Below are positions 46,331-57,169 of a stretch of 64,000 nucleotides of DNA, piece by piece (position 1 is the first letter of the stretch; every line of letters begins with the position of its first letter). Source of the DNA: Ligustrum vulgare (lineage: Eukaryota > Streptophyta > Magnoliopsida > Lamiales > Oleaceae); the NCBI GenBank assembly GCA_963555705.1, contig OY743177.1, positions 53,086,596 to 53,150,595 on the forward strand, written 5' to 3'. The notes below the pieces were generated by a model. That model was not told the origin of the DNA, ran no database searches, and saw nothing but the letters and a program-made list of their open reading frames with translations. The translations under genes were made by a program, and so were the position numbers.

Positions 46331-47192
46331 CAAGTTTCCAACTTTGAATTTGGGTAATTGTTCAAGATATGGAATATAGAATTTGATCGAACCATTGTGA
46401 TACATGTCGTTGATCAAAATCTTGATATATCTTAAATACACTCGTGTATACAGAAAGATGAGACAGTTTTTGCGACTATTCATTTGAATGACACTCTACT
46501 TATGGGTGAGAGTATTTTCATTAAATAGTAGTTGGTTCAACAATTAGACTTGAAGGACTTGTAGATGACTGTCTATTTTTTCTAGATATCCGTATTTTTT
46601 GGAGTGGAAGAAAAATGGAATAGAATAGTCTCATGTTTCATGTAATAATAAAATACTATCTACATTTGCAATATTTAAGTCCTGAAAGTGATAACTTTCT
46701 TTGTGGACTTTATCTATCTTATGAGTTTTATCCTAGACTCATTGTAAGTTAGAGAAGATTCCTTATGCTTCGGCTATAGGAAGCCTTATTTTGCACTAGA
46801 TAGGTTTATATCTAATGCTGGGGATATTGTTGGTGATTATTAGTTTGATCCAGGATCAGATTATTGAATAGAGGTAAAGCATATATTCAAGTATTTTTTG
46901 GAAAATGAATAAATATTTGCTTATTTATTCAGGTTGTGATGTGATGGATTAAAACTAATTAAGATTTGATTTGATCAAGACTCTCGAGAGTCGTCAAAAT
47001 TGGAATATAACTGGGAGATAATGTGGTTAATTGGTTGAGTATAATACAATCTTGGATTGTTTGTTAAACAACCGTGACTTACATCGAAAGGAGTTACCAT
47101 CTTGGTTGAGAACATAATCATTAGTGTAATGATGATGTTGACAAGATGGATGATTCGATATTTCATGTATACTCTAAGGGCAAGTGGGAGAT

Positions 47193-48608
47193 TGTTGGAA
47201 TTATATATGCCTATAGAGTATAATTTACTACATTTGAAATAAAATATTAATTGATTGTATTAATATGATGTTGCATTTGTCCATGAGTCGATTTGATATT
47301 ACAGATCGAGTGTTTAAGTTGTTAAATACAGAAAAATTGAATTTTTAATTCGATCTAAAATTAACTTTCAAGATCAGTAAATAAATATGGACAATTTATT
47401 TTGATAAGATCGTCTCGATTTTATTAAAGTCTATCTTTGAATTTGGTAATAAAATTGAGAATACGTTTGGAACGTATTGGATGGGACCACGTGAAATTAA
47501 TTTGTGACATTGATCATACAAATTTAATTTCACTTGTCTATCGTACGTGGAACTTTAATCATAATCAGATAATGGACTTCGATTACTAACTTGAAGTTCT
47601 TTGAGGTATCAATGGGTGAGATCAAATTGCTGATCAATAACTCGGTACTTTGGGAATTAAAGTAAACTAACGAGGAACATATATTCGTATTATGAAATCC
47701 GTCACCATTTGTGTATGATCATAATCTCACTAGTTATTCTAGTGAACAGTTGAATCTGAGCTCAGTAATTCGACGGTGACTGTTGAATTCTATGATGTGA
47801 TGTGATCACATCGAATTGTTAGATAGAAGATGAGAGTTGAGAGTTTATGAATATTCAGAGAAGGGCATTTTGGTCATTTTAACTTGCTCCGAATACTCAG
47901 TTGATCGACGGAGGTAACATGTAAGAACGATAATTCAGAGGATATAATTATTGATTAATTATTTCAGTAATTTCAATTTTACTAAAAGTGCAATCTCGTT
48001 CTTTTAATGGAATAAAATGTAATTAATAAATTAATTTTGACTGATCAAGAGTTGACAAAGTCATAATTAATTTATTGGAGCTTAGTTTAATTGGGACTGA
48101 TTAGGTTCCCTCGGTGGCTTCACTATAATAGGCTTATACAGACTTATTACCTGTATTGGGCTATGCAGAAATGGGTCTGGGTTATGGTACTAGGGTTGGT
48201 AGGGTTTTGGAATGTAAAGAGGTTACAAATAGTCTCCTAAGACTATTTTTTCTTGACAAAATTTGAAAAGTGGCGAGACACACACTAAAGTGTGTAGTGT
48301 ATGTTTTCCTCTTTACAAATAAACTCTAATCCTAGTGTAACCTAAATTTTGAAAAAGGTGACTAAACACCTGCATAGCTACTATTGGAGAACACCGATGA
48401 AAGCTTGAGGGTTTGAAGCCTTGGTGGAATCAAGAAGCAATTGATGAAGATTGTTGTAAAACACGCTACAAGGGTAATCTTCTCAAAACCTTTGTTGTGT
48501 GCACAAAATTATTTATTCTAAGTTAAATACATAAAACAATAAATCCCGTAACGGGATGAACTATCACAAGAAATCATTTTGTATGTAAAACAACCCGGGT
48601 TCCCAACA
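47193..48608 (+). repeat. 3' LTR of degraded copia element
   Basis: 1416 bp, preceded by PPT AAGTGGGAGAT and ending TTCCCAACA. Confidence 0.9.
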
Positions 48609-48613
48609 CTACC

Positions 48614-48919
48614 TTTTTCTAAAAATTGAAAAAACTAATAGAAATACACCATAATAACTCAAATAATAGAAAATATCATTTGATACAAGGAGGGATAAAT
48701 GGAACCCATGGGATGATCCTTCGAGAAAGTTGCCATTTTTGATATTGGAAAGTTTCAGAGGTCTTCAATAAAGCTTCAGGGAGGATAAGTTACTTTCCTT
48801 TTATTGGAAAATAAATACACGAGTTGAACTTTTTTAGCTGGAAAAATATGGCTATAGCAGTATTTTTATTCATTTTTGTCTTGTATGCAGTATAATGTTT
48901 CTGTTTCACTCGAAGTATT
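48614..48919. other. Short unique stretch between elements
   Basis: About 300 bp with no recognisable feature. It contains the TSD CTTCC of the next element at its end. Confidence 0.4.
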
Positions 48920-48924
48920 CTTCC

Positions 48925-49669
48925 TGATGTGATCCAGATCTCGAATACAAGTCTTCAAGCAACAATGGATGAAAACACATTCTTGACGACTAAAGAGGCA
49001 ACTTTCATGTTGGGTTCAAGTACGAAAATCAAGTTGGAGACCAAGAATAAAGAAAATGTTGCAGTCAAGCCATTACGGCCGTAAAAAAAAATCCTCATGG
49101 CCGTAAATTATATTCTGCTTAAAGTTACGGCCGTAACCAACATCCATCACGACTGTAACTGTCTCTCTGTTGAAAATAAGATTTCCAGGAAAATTAGACT
49201 TACGGCCGTAACCTATCTCACACGGCCGTAAAAATGGAGCGGATAGAATTTTGCTGATTTTATTTCATTTTTCCAGTTTTAGTTATTTTAACTATTTTAC
49301 TTTAATTAGAATTCTATTTTGAGCCTAATTAGCGGCTAGGTTTATTTTGCTTATTTATACGCTTTTTCTATTCATTGTAAAACAGACTTTAGAGACAACT
49401 TTGATATTATTATTGAAATGCTATTTTGCTTTCACAAACTTATTCTTCCTTGAATAAAATTCGAACTTGCGAGTTATTCTTGTTTGTTCAAATCTCGGTG
49501 AGAATTATTATTGCTTGTGATCAAGAGGTCAATATATCCCAGTGATTGTATTGGTTGCTTGGTTCAATTAATCTTAATTGGATCCATAAATCGTGGTTCT
49601 TTGGCGTTCTTGGGTCGATTTCAATATTTTGTGGGTTGCGTAGCTACAACTGCTACGTGGTTTGCATCA
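48925..49669 (+). repeat. 5' LTR with six ACGGCCGTAA-like palindromes
   Basis: 745 bp. The palindrome array is at 49073-49233, in the presumed U3 region. Confidence 0.92.
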
Positions 49670-49671
49670 TT

Positions 49672-49683
49672 TGGTATCAGAGC
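49672..49683 (+). other. Primer-binding site, initiator Met tRNA
   Basis: Perfect TGGTATCAGAGC, two bases after the 5' LTR. Confidence 0.93.
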
Positions 49684-50187
49684 TTAGGCTCCAAAAATCA
49701 AGGTTATATCTTTATTTTGTTTTCTTGAGTATTCTATCCAGTTTGATTTTTATGTTTATCATCGAGTCCCATAAAAATCATCCATATCTTGTTGAGTGTT
49801 TTGTTTTTCAGTTTTTTGCGTTCTTCTTGTTCTTGAGTTTGTTGAGTTTTTAATCCAGAAAATCGTTCCAAAAAAATCTCAAAAGTGTTTGTTTTGCTTA
49901 ATTCTTATTCGAATTAAGTTCAGTTTGTTTTGTCGTGTTCGTTGTCGAAATTTCGGATTTATAAAAAAAAAGATTATTTTTTATTTTATTTTATTTATTC
50001 CGAAAATTCACCCAAAATTCAAAAACAAAAAAAATATTTCCATTCAAGAACCACTTTCTTGAATTTCTTTAAAATTCTTGATATTGTTTTTCCTTTTCGA
50101 GTCAACATTAAATTCCTTCTTGATATTTGTCAATAACTGGACTCTCTTATTTTGAGTCTCTCAAATTTTTGAAAGCTACATAAAGGG

Positions 50188-50487
50188 ATGAATTATGAGT
50201 TCGATCATACTTTCATGACTAGATGTCGTGTGGGGGATAAGCTGTGTAGTTTGGCTATTGATAGGGAGTACATCTCTAATTTGGCTAGTATCAACATGGT
50301 TGAAAAATTGGGGTTCCATTTACTACAACATCCTAGACCTTATAGGATGACATAGTTGAAGGAGTGTGAGGAGTTCAAAGTGACCAAGCAAGTCTTAGTG
50401 AATTTCACCATTGGGAGGTATAGTGATGAAGTATTATGTGATGTGGTGCCTCTAGAGTCTTGTCATATGTTGTGGGGGTAGGCCATG
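50188..50487 (+). pseudogene. Ty3/gypsy retropepsin remnant
   Basis: From ATG 50188 the frame reads FMTRCRVGDKLCSLAID, then NLASINMVEKLGFHLLQHPR, KVTKQVLVNFTIGRYSDEV and LCDVVPLESCH, the usual layout of plant gypsy aspartic protease. The catalytic IDGGS-type motif is replaced by IDREY, so the active site is lost. A stop lies at 50353-50355. An extra G in the run before 50479 shifts the closing GRPW motif out of frame. Confidence 0.75.
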
Positions 50488-50497
50488 GAGGCATGAG

Positions 50498-51004
50498 ATG
50501 AAAGCATTTTATGATAAGAATAGAAACAAGTACAAATTTGTGAAGGATGGAGAATCAATCACCCTAACTAGTTTAACACTAGAGCAAATACTTGAAGATC
50601 AAAAGGAGGTGAAGGAAAAGATTAATCCATTATCTAGATTGAATTATCAATTAATACTTCTAGAAGAGGACATGATTGCACGGGGGGGGGGGGGGGGTAA
50701 AAATGTAGTTAAGTTGCAAGAAGAGCCTCAGGATATGAATGTTGGGAAGAAGAAGGGAGAGTTGAGAGTAGAAATAGTTGAAAAAAATCCAACATTTAAG
50801 GTAGGAGGTGTGGAATTGGGTAATAAAGAGGTGGACGAACAAAAATTTAAAATTATTGATGAGGATATGCATGAATTGAAAGTTGACGGGGTAGAGAATG
50901 AAAACATGAAGGAGTTGATTGAGGATGAAGGTGTGGTTGAAAATAAAAATGTGGAAGAGGTAGTTGAGACTAAAAATGTAGAAGAAATTGCAACAAAGGA
51001 ATGA
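50498..51004 (+). CDS. Post-protease frame, Glu/Lys/Val-rich tail
   Basis: An open frame of 168 codons. Its start (FYDKNRNKYKFVKDGESITL) matches the region following protease in plant gypsy Pol (NKYSF..KDGK.ITL). After residue 65 it changes to a low-complexity acidic region with repeated VENKNVEEV-type units, unlike RT. It includes a 16-base G run (50682-50697) coding glycines. It probably has no function. Confidence 0.5.
   Translation: MKAFYDKNRNKYKFVKDGESITLTSLTLEQILEDQKEVKEKINPLSRLNYQLILLEEDMIARGGGGGKNVVKLQEEPQDMNVGKKKGELRVEIVEKNPTFKVGGVELGNKEVDEQKFKIIDEDMHELKVDGVENENMKELIEDEGVVENKNVEEVVETKNVEEIATKE
50682..50697 (+). repeat. Run of 16 G
   Basis: Uninterrupted G homopolymer. Its length may be a sequencing estimate; any error would change the frame of 50498-51004. 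Confidence 0.85.
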
Positions 51005-51334
51005 GGTGAAAAGAAGGACCTGGTTGTTAGGGAAGAGGATTTGGAGATGATATACCATGAGTACAAGGATCCCTATCTTGTACTTTGTGAAACTAACATT
51101 TCCCACCCTATTTTGCTTAATTCTTTCTTGTAGGTTGAATATACTTGGAGGTTTGAGTCACACCACATTTGGTCAAGGAAGTTCATATTTCGACTCGTCC
51201 ATCCAATCCAAGTATTAGACTATTGGTTGATCCTATGTAATGGAGGCAAGAATTTTCCTTTTGATCCGGCGGTGCACTGAAACACCATGAACCAAGCTAT
51301 GATTCGGGATGAATCATCCTGAAGAAGGAGGGAA

Positions 51335-52077
51335 TGATGTGATCCAGATCTTGAATACAAGTCTTTAAGCAACAATGGATGAAAACACATTCTTGTCGAC
51401 TAAAGAGGCAAGTTTCATGTTGGGCTCAAGTACGAAAATCAAGTTGGAGACCAAGAATAACGAAAATGTTGCAGTCAGGCCATTACAGCCGTAAAAACAA
51501 TCCTCACGGCCGTAAATTATATTCTGCTTAAAGTTACGGCCGTAACCAACATCCATCACGACCGTAACTGTCTCTCTGTCGAAAATAAGATTTCCAGGAA
51601 AATTAGACTTACGGTCGTAACCTATCTCACACGGCCGTAAAAATGGAGCGGATAGAATTTTGCTGATTTTATTTCATTTTTCCAGTTTTAGTTATTTTAA
51701 CTATTTTACTTTAATTAGAATTCTATTTTGAGCCTAATTAGCGGCTAGATTTATTTTGCTTATTTATATGTTTTTTCTATTCATTGTAAAACACACTTTA
51801 GAGACAACTTTGATATTATTATTGAAAGGCTATTTTGCTTTCACAACTTATTCTTCCTTGAATAAAATCCGAACTTGCGAGTTATTCTTATTTGTTCAAA
51901 TCTCGATGAAAATTATTATTGCTTGTGATCAAGAGATCAATATATCACAGTGATTGTATTGGTTGCTTGGTTCAATTAATCTTAATTGGATCCATAAATC
52001 GTGGTTCTTTGACGTTCTTGGGTCGATTTCAATATTTTGTGGGTTGCGTAGTTACAATTGCTACGTGGTTTGCATCA
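51335..52077 (+). repeat. 3' LTR with palindrome array
   Basis: 743 bp partner of 48925-49669. The array is at 51483-51642, with some units mutated differently from the 5' LTR (for example ACAGCCGT, ACGGTCGT). Confidence 0.92.
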
Positions 52078-52082
52078 CTTCC

Positions 52083-52709
52083 ATTTATTCCGTCTGCATA
52101 TTTATTAGTGAACGGGTTCATTCCCATTTCAGAATACTCTGCAATTTACTATTGAAATAAGAAAGATAAAATCTATTTAGGTATTTTATGAGTACGGAGA
52201 AATTTCAAACAATAATAACACGGGTGGCAAAGCACACGCTCCTTTCGTTCATTGATGTAGGAAATACGAGAATAAAGTTTAGAATGAATTCCGACGTCCG
52301 TTTTTCGGCATCTAAATTTGTTCTTTGCTTGTGGAAGTTGGAATCTTCATCCTTCAATGTGTAACTAATTAGCAATCTTAATTTAATTTATCATGATTCA
52401 TCTGTTATCACTTCCGATTGAGATTCATGCTTGATTTGTTGATATTATATATTTGTATGTGAGATCACATCATATTACCATTGCAGATTAGTAACGAGAC
52501 GTCAAGATTGGAGGATTTTTTTGAAGCCTAATTGAGTAGATTACCCTTATAACACATTGTTTATGTATTTATTATTATTATTATTATTATTAGTCCATAG
52601 TTATTTGACGATAAATTTGTTGTTTCCAGTAATAAATGAAAATTTTATTATCTAAACTATATATAAAATTCATGAAGGATAGTACTTCTTCTATATGATA
52701 AGATGAATT
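52083..52709. other. Unique AT-rich stretch
   Basis: No gene recognised. A TTA microsatellite lies at about 52568-52592. Confidence 0.4.
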
Positions 52710-53032
52710 GAGAATAGGACCGATTTGCAACAATTAATAGTCAAGGGCCCAGAGTGTAAATCATCAGACCAGCAACTCTCAAAGGCGTATTTTTCAGATA
52801 CAAAACTCATTTTCCCTGCTGGATAAAAGATCAGAATGCAACGGGTAGAATTTTAGTGCTTGTACCTTTTATTCCTTCTTGCTGATTTTATGGAAAATCT
52901 GTAACGGAGTAGTCTTTCTCTTTCCTTGCCGTTATGTACATAGTCTATTTATAGGAGCATAGATTGAGCTGTAAATTTTAACATTTATGCAATAGAAAAA
53001 TACTTTTCAAATTTCTTCTCCCTTTTTTAACT
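52710..53032 (+). repeat. 5' LTR of Ale-like copia
   Basis: About 323 bp, with a TATA-like TCTATTTATAGG at about 52946 and its partner at 60002. Confidence 0.88.
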
Positions 53033-53049
53033 TGGTATTAGAGCCAAGC

Positions 53050-54555
53050 ATGGCAACCGATTCCCATAGCACATATTCATTCCCTTCCTCTAGCTCAAAT
53101 ATATCCCTGCAAATCAGTAACCCATTTTTAGACATTGGTGGAAATCTCACACAAATCTCGGTGAAGCTAGACAGAGATAACTACCTACTATGGCAAAATA
53201 TGATATTACCCATCATTAGAGGTCACAACCTTGAAGGGTTTCTCACCGAAGATAAGCCATGTCCACCCAAGCTCAAAGAAGCACAGACAACTGCTGATGG
53301 AGCAGTCACAAAGGGAGAACCCAACCCTGAATATGCTATCTGGGTGTCAACTGACTAGCTCATGTTAGGATGGTTATATGCCTCTATGACTCCAAACATA
53401 GCCATGAGAGTCATGGGCTACAAAAACTCAAAAGATATGTGGGAATCAGTGAAACAAAATCTTGGAGTGCAAAACCGGTCAAGAATAATATTTCTTACCT
53501 CAGAACTTCAGAGAACAAGAAAGGGAGCCATGTCTATGGATCAATACTTGAATCAAATCAAGTCTCTTGCTGACAATTTACAAATTGAAGGGAAGGAAGT
53601 ATCTTAGTCAGACCTTATTACTCAAGTTTTAGCTGGGCTTGATGAGGACTACACTCCAATAGTAGTCCAGATCAACAGTAGAGAAGACATTACCTGGGGA
53701 GAGCTACAGTCTACATTGATGTCATATGAAACCAGATTAGAGCATATCAATGTAGTCAAGAATGAAATGGTTGGTCTGAACATCAACCAAGCAGTTGCAA
53801 ATTTCACTTCAAGGCCAAGAAATCAACACTTTCAGAATGGAGGAAGGTCACCACATCAAAACAATTTCAGAGGCAGAAACAATAGAGCAAGAGGAAGAGG
53901 AGGTAGAACTCAAGGTCCTAAGCCCACCTGTCAAGTTTGTGGCAAGTATGGGCATGCTGGAAACATATGTTATTTCAGATTCAATGAGAACTACACTGGA
54001 CCAACTATTGGGCAGAATAGATCGTTTGATAATTACTCTGGACAAAATGGGGGTCAGCAAAGCATGACGAATCCTGCATTGATAGCAACTCCAAACATCA
54101 TTGTTGATCCAACGTGGATAATGGACAGTGGAGCCTCTAATCACATCACTGCTGAGATGAGTAAGATGAATACAGTCAATGAGTACACTGGTAAGCTGAA
54201 AATCACCATTGGTGATGGTAGTAAATTGAATATATCTCATATAGGATCTGCTCATTTACCTACCTTAGATAACAAAAATTTAATGCTGAAAAATGTTATG
54301 TGCGTACCTGCTATTACTAAGAATCTACTGAGTGTTGCACAACTCATTCATGATAATCATGTCACTGTTATATTTGATTCTGATCTTTACTTTGTGAAGG
54401 ACAAGAGGTCAACGAGAGTGATACTTCAAGGGTCACTTAAAGATGGAGTTTATCAGCTGAAGCCACCATACTCTCAACTCACTCCCTCACACATAAAAGA
54501 CCACAAACAGAACCTCAAATCCCAATTCATTTTCTGCAGTTTCAGTTTTTCATAA
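53050..54555 (+). pseudogene. Copia Gag and protease region (stops, frameshift)
   Basis: ATG at 53050, just after the PBS. Gag capsid: ISVKLDRDNYLLWQNMILP, MTPNIAMRVMG and MWESVKQNLGVQNRSRI; in-frame TAGs at 53356 and 53605 interrupt it. An Arg/Gly-rich basic region and a complete zinc knuckle CQVCGKYGHAGNIC (about 53929-53970) follow. The protease has an intact WIMDSGASNHIT active site near 54118-54150. The 279-codon open frame 53716-54555 ends by frameshift. It is classed as Ale-like from the Gag start and knuckle pattern; lineage is an inference. Confidence 0.85.
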
Positions 54556-54610
54556 TTCCCTAAATGAGTCTAGTTGTGCAGAGTCAGTAGAGGCAAATGT
54601 CAAAAAACTG

Positions 54611-54912
54611 TGGCACATGAAGTTAGGTCATCCGTCTGTTAGAATCTTAGCTGATGTCTTGAAGAGTTGTAATAAAAAAATCAAGTTCAATGAAAACATT
54701 ATGTTTTGTGATGCTTGCCAACTTGGGAAATCACATTCCCTTCCATACAAATTATCTAACTCTCACTCTAAAATACAACTCGAAATTATTTACATATACT
54801 TATGGGGACCATCACCCGTAGCTTCAACTTCTGGATACAAATATTACATACTTTTCTTGGATGATTGTAGTAGATTTTCTTGGATATATCCTATGAGGAA
54901 CAAGTCAGAAGC
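54611..54912 (+). pseudogene. Copia integrase, N-terminal part
   Basis: The zinc-binding HHCC region is intact (WHMKLGHPSV...CDACQLGKSH). The catalytic core starts YLWGPSPVASTSGYKYYILF, where the normally invariant Asp before LWGP is Tyr; LDDCSRFSWIYPM is retained. It is broken at 54912 by the gypsy mosaic and resumes at 57455. Confidence 0.85.
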
Positions 54913-55760
54913 TGATGTGATCTCGGGAGGGGGTCACAACGGACACGCGGAATTAAACAAAATGAAGATAGGAAAGATCCAGATTCAGCCAAGAACACAA
55001 GAACACAATAATTAAAAATACTGGAATAAACAAAATTGACGATAGGACCTGGACCCAACAATCACGACGCAATAAATTGACGATGCGGATTGAAGAACCG
55101 AGGTTTTCGAAACGCCACAAGGGATGCCAAACTCCTTGATAAGTTTCTGATTGGAACGCCAAAAATATTCACGAAAATATTTGATAAGTTCTATGAATTG
55201 TTCTTCAAGAACAAGAAAAAGGAATCCTCCTTTTCGAGAGAGAAAATTCTCACATTCATTCAATAATATCAAAGTTGTGTTTTTACAATGACAAAGAAAA
55301 GTTAATATAGTCCAAAAACGCATCCAAAATAACCCTAGCCGCAATATACCAAAAATAAGACGCGGCGCATTTTTACGGCCGTGAAAATCTACCTTACGGC
55401 CGTAATTGACCCTCGGGTCCAAAACTGATTTTAACTCTTACGGCCGTGACATTGGTTCTTACGGCCGTAATACACCTTCTGAATAAAAACTGCCTAACTC
55501 CGTTACGGCCGTGAATTGGTTGTTACGGCCGTGCGATAGCAAAGTTACGGCCGTGAATGTAGCTGTTACGGCCGTGAACACTGGTTTAACGGCCGTGAAT
55601 GTGCTCTTGGTCACCAAACCTTAACCCTTTTGATTCGGCTCGATCCCTTTGTCTCCTCGGCTCGCTTCCAACATGAAACTTTTGCCGTTTCCCGCGTAGA
55701 TCACTGTCGCATTGCCGATAGGTCGACTTCTCCTTTGGTCTCCTACTTCGGATCACATCA
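54913..55760 (-). repeat. Full type-A LTR (3' LTR of the mosaic)
   Basis: 848 bp, TGATGTGATCTCGGG...CGGATCACATCA. It carries nine ACGGCCGT-containing palindromes at 55372-55599, the densest array in the window. Confidence 0.88.
55372..55599. repeat. Nine copies of TTACGGCCGTGA/TTACGGCCGTAA
   Basis: Spacing is about 20-35 bp. All nine share the exact core ACGGCCGT; the flanking bases alternate between TGA and TAA. Confidence 0.92.
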
Positions 55761-55773
55761 TCCCCCCTTTCTT
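55761..55773 (-). other. Polypurine tract of the mosaic
   Basis: Minus strand AAGAAAGGGGGGA directly before the 3' LTR. Confidence 0.85.
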
Positions 55774-55812
55774 GGAAAGGATTCGACCTCGAATCCGTAT
55801 ATGGCCTCTCCT

Positions 55813-56088
55813 TTATGTGTCTCTCCGGTCTTCCCTCCTAGCTCTAGGACCCGCATGAGTTTGTTCCCTACGCAACTTGTTAATAGTTTCTTCCTGCCTA
55901 TCCATCCTAGTCATCAATTTCTCAAATTGCTCATTTAAAGTCTCCATCACTCCTACAACATTGTTATTCACCCTATTCATACCTTCCGGTCGTTTGTTGT
56001 GGCTCGTTGATGAAGCTGCTGGCTCCCTTCTGTAAATTCCCTGGTTGTCCCCAACTGATGAAGATGATGAATCCCGTCTGCTAGACAT
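55813..56088 (-). CDS. Gypsy Gag N-terminal fragment
   Basis: 91 codons from ATG at 56088: MSSRRDSSSSSVGDNQGIYR, then a coiled-coil-like VMETLNEQFEKLMTRMDRQE and a basic tail RREDRRDT. This resembles the disordered and coiled-coil start of plant gypsy Gag. The capsid domain is absent: sequence passes within 40 bp to the PPT, so everything from capsid to integrase was deleted. Confidence 0.7.
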   Translation of the reverse strand: MSSRRDSSSSSVGDNQGIYRREPAASSTSHNKRPEGMNRVNNNVVGVMETLNEQFEKLMTRMDRQEETINKLRREQTHAGPRARREDRRDT

Positions 56089-56479
56089 TATTAGTCTTCA
56101 CAGAAATATGTAGAAAATTCCTCACAAAAATATATCGCTCGTGTATCACTCAAAAAGAATCCCCCTTCCAAGCGCTTCAAAAACAATTCTAAAACTCAAT
56201 CAAGGGTAGGACACGATAGACACGAGTAAGAACAAGAAAACTTGAAAATCGAGACAAATCCGGAATATTCGGGGATAAATATGAAATTTTCGGTCTTTTT
56301 TTTTTTTTTTTGAATCCGAAATTCAACTACAAGTGCAACGTAACAAACGGAATTGAATTCGGATAAGAATTGACTAAAAGAAACAAGATTGAATTTTTTG
56401 TGGAATTTATATGAATCAAACAAAGGAGAAATTTACTGGCATGAAGAACAAGAAAATCAAGAATTGAATCTAGATCCAA

Positions 56480-56491
56480 GCTCTGATACCA
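56480..56491 (-). other. Primer-binding site next to type-B LTR
   Basis: Minus strand TGGTATCAGAGC, two bases from the LTR end at 56494. Confidence 0.92.
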
Positions 56492-56493
56492 GA

Positions 56494-56882
56494 TGATGAG
56501 ATCCCAGTCGGGGAATCTTGTCGAACACGCGGAATAACGACAATTAAAACCCTAGGATAGATCTAGATCAGATCGACACAAGACAACCAACGAAAAATAA
56601 GGATAGAACGACGGTAAAGCCTTGACCCGACAATCACGACGCAATTTATGGCGATGCGGATTGAAGAACCAAGATTGGTGAACGCCACAAGGACTTGTCA
56701 ATTTCCTTGATAAGTATCGAATTTGGAAACGCCACAAATATTCTTGCGAATATTTGATAAGTTTGCTGGAAGAATGCCACAAAGATCGGATCTTTGATAA
56801 GTTCAAGAAAAAGGGAATAAACTCAACCTCTCAATTTTGGAGAATCCTCTTACAAATTTTATTAATCAACTCAAACTTGTCT
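56494..56882 (-). repeat. Partial type-B LTR
   Basis: It matches the first part (as read on plus) of the solo LTR at 18961, including TGATGAGATCCCAGTCGGGG. It ends near 56882, where leader sequence of the other family begins. Confidence 0.8.
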
Positions 56883-57155
56883 CTTGCTTTCGTTGGTTCG
56901 AGAGACCTGTTCTTGTTTTGTTCTATGCATCATACTTTGGGGTTGTTTTTTTTTTTTTAATCTGCCAGAGAATTGGACTACGAGTATGGTAGAAAAAACG
57001 GAACTGGATTTGGACGAAAAACGAACAAGAAAAACACTTTTGAATTTTTGGGACTGACTCTTATGGATCAAACTGGAAAAATATATGACTGACACGAAGA
57101 ACGCGAAGAACACGAAAAAAAAAATCAAGAACGCAAGAATCTGAAATAGATCCAA

Positions 57156-57167
57156 GCTCCGATACCA
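57156..57167 (-). other. Second primer-binding site in the mosaic
   Basis: Minus strand TGGTATCGGAGC, one transition from the consensus, beside the partial type-A LTR. Confidence 0.85.
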
Positions 57168-57169
57168 GA

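Larger units (their letters stand above)
36382..48608 (+). mobile_element. Old degraded Ty1/copia element with 1.4-kb LTRs
   Basis: LTRs at 36382-37776 and 47193-48608 both start TGTTGGAATTATATATGCC and end in CAACA. The PBS variant TGGTATCAAAGC (37779-37790) and PPT AAGTGGGAGAT (47182-47192) put it on the plus strand. The 9.4-kb interior is riddled with stops. Recognisable copia remnants are integrase (about 42470-42700), reverse transcriptase (about 45955-46300) and a YVDD-like region near 46480. It is interrupted by a solo LTR (43364-45758). Flanks CGACC and CTACC match at four of five bases, perhaps an eroded TSD. Confidence 0.85.
48925..52077 (+). mobile_element. Pol-less Ty3/gypsy element with palindrome-array LTRs
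   Basis: LTRs 48925-49669 and 51335-52077 (TGATGTGATCC...TTTGCATCA) are flanked by TSD CTTCC (48920-48924, 52078-52082). The PBS TGGTATCAGAGC is at 49672-49683 and PPT AAGAAGGAGGGAA ends at 51334. The 1.67-kb interior keeps only a damaged protease region and a downstream 168-codon frame. Gag, RT, RNase H and integrase are missing. LTR divergence is about 25-27 differences in 743 bp by eye. It is related to the solo LTR at 18961 and the mosaic at 54913. Confidence 0.92.

Noticed and set aside
50660..51106. Minus-strand frames of 112-148 codons
   Set aside because: Antisense of the Glu/Lys/Val-rich plus-strand frame; hydrophobic low-complexity shadow.
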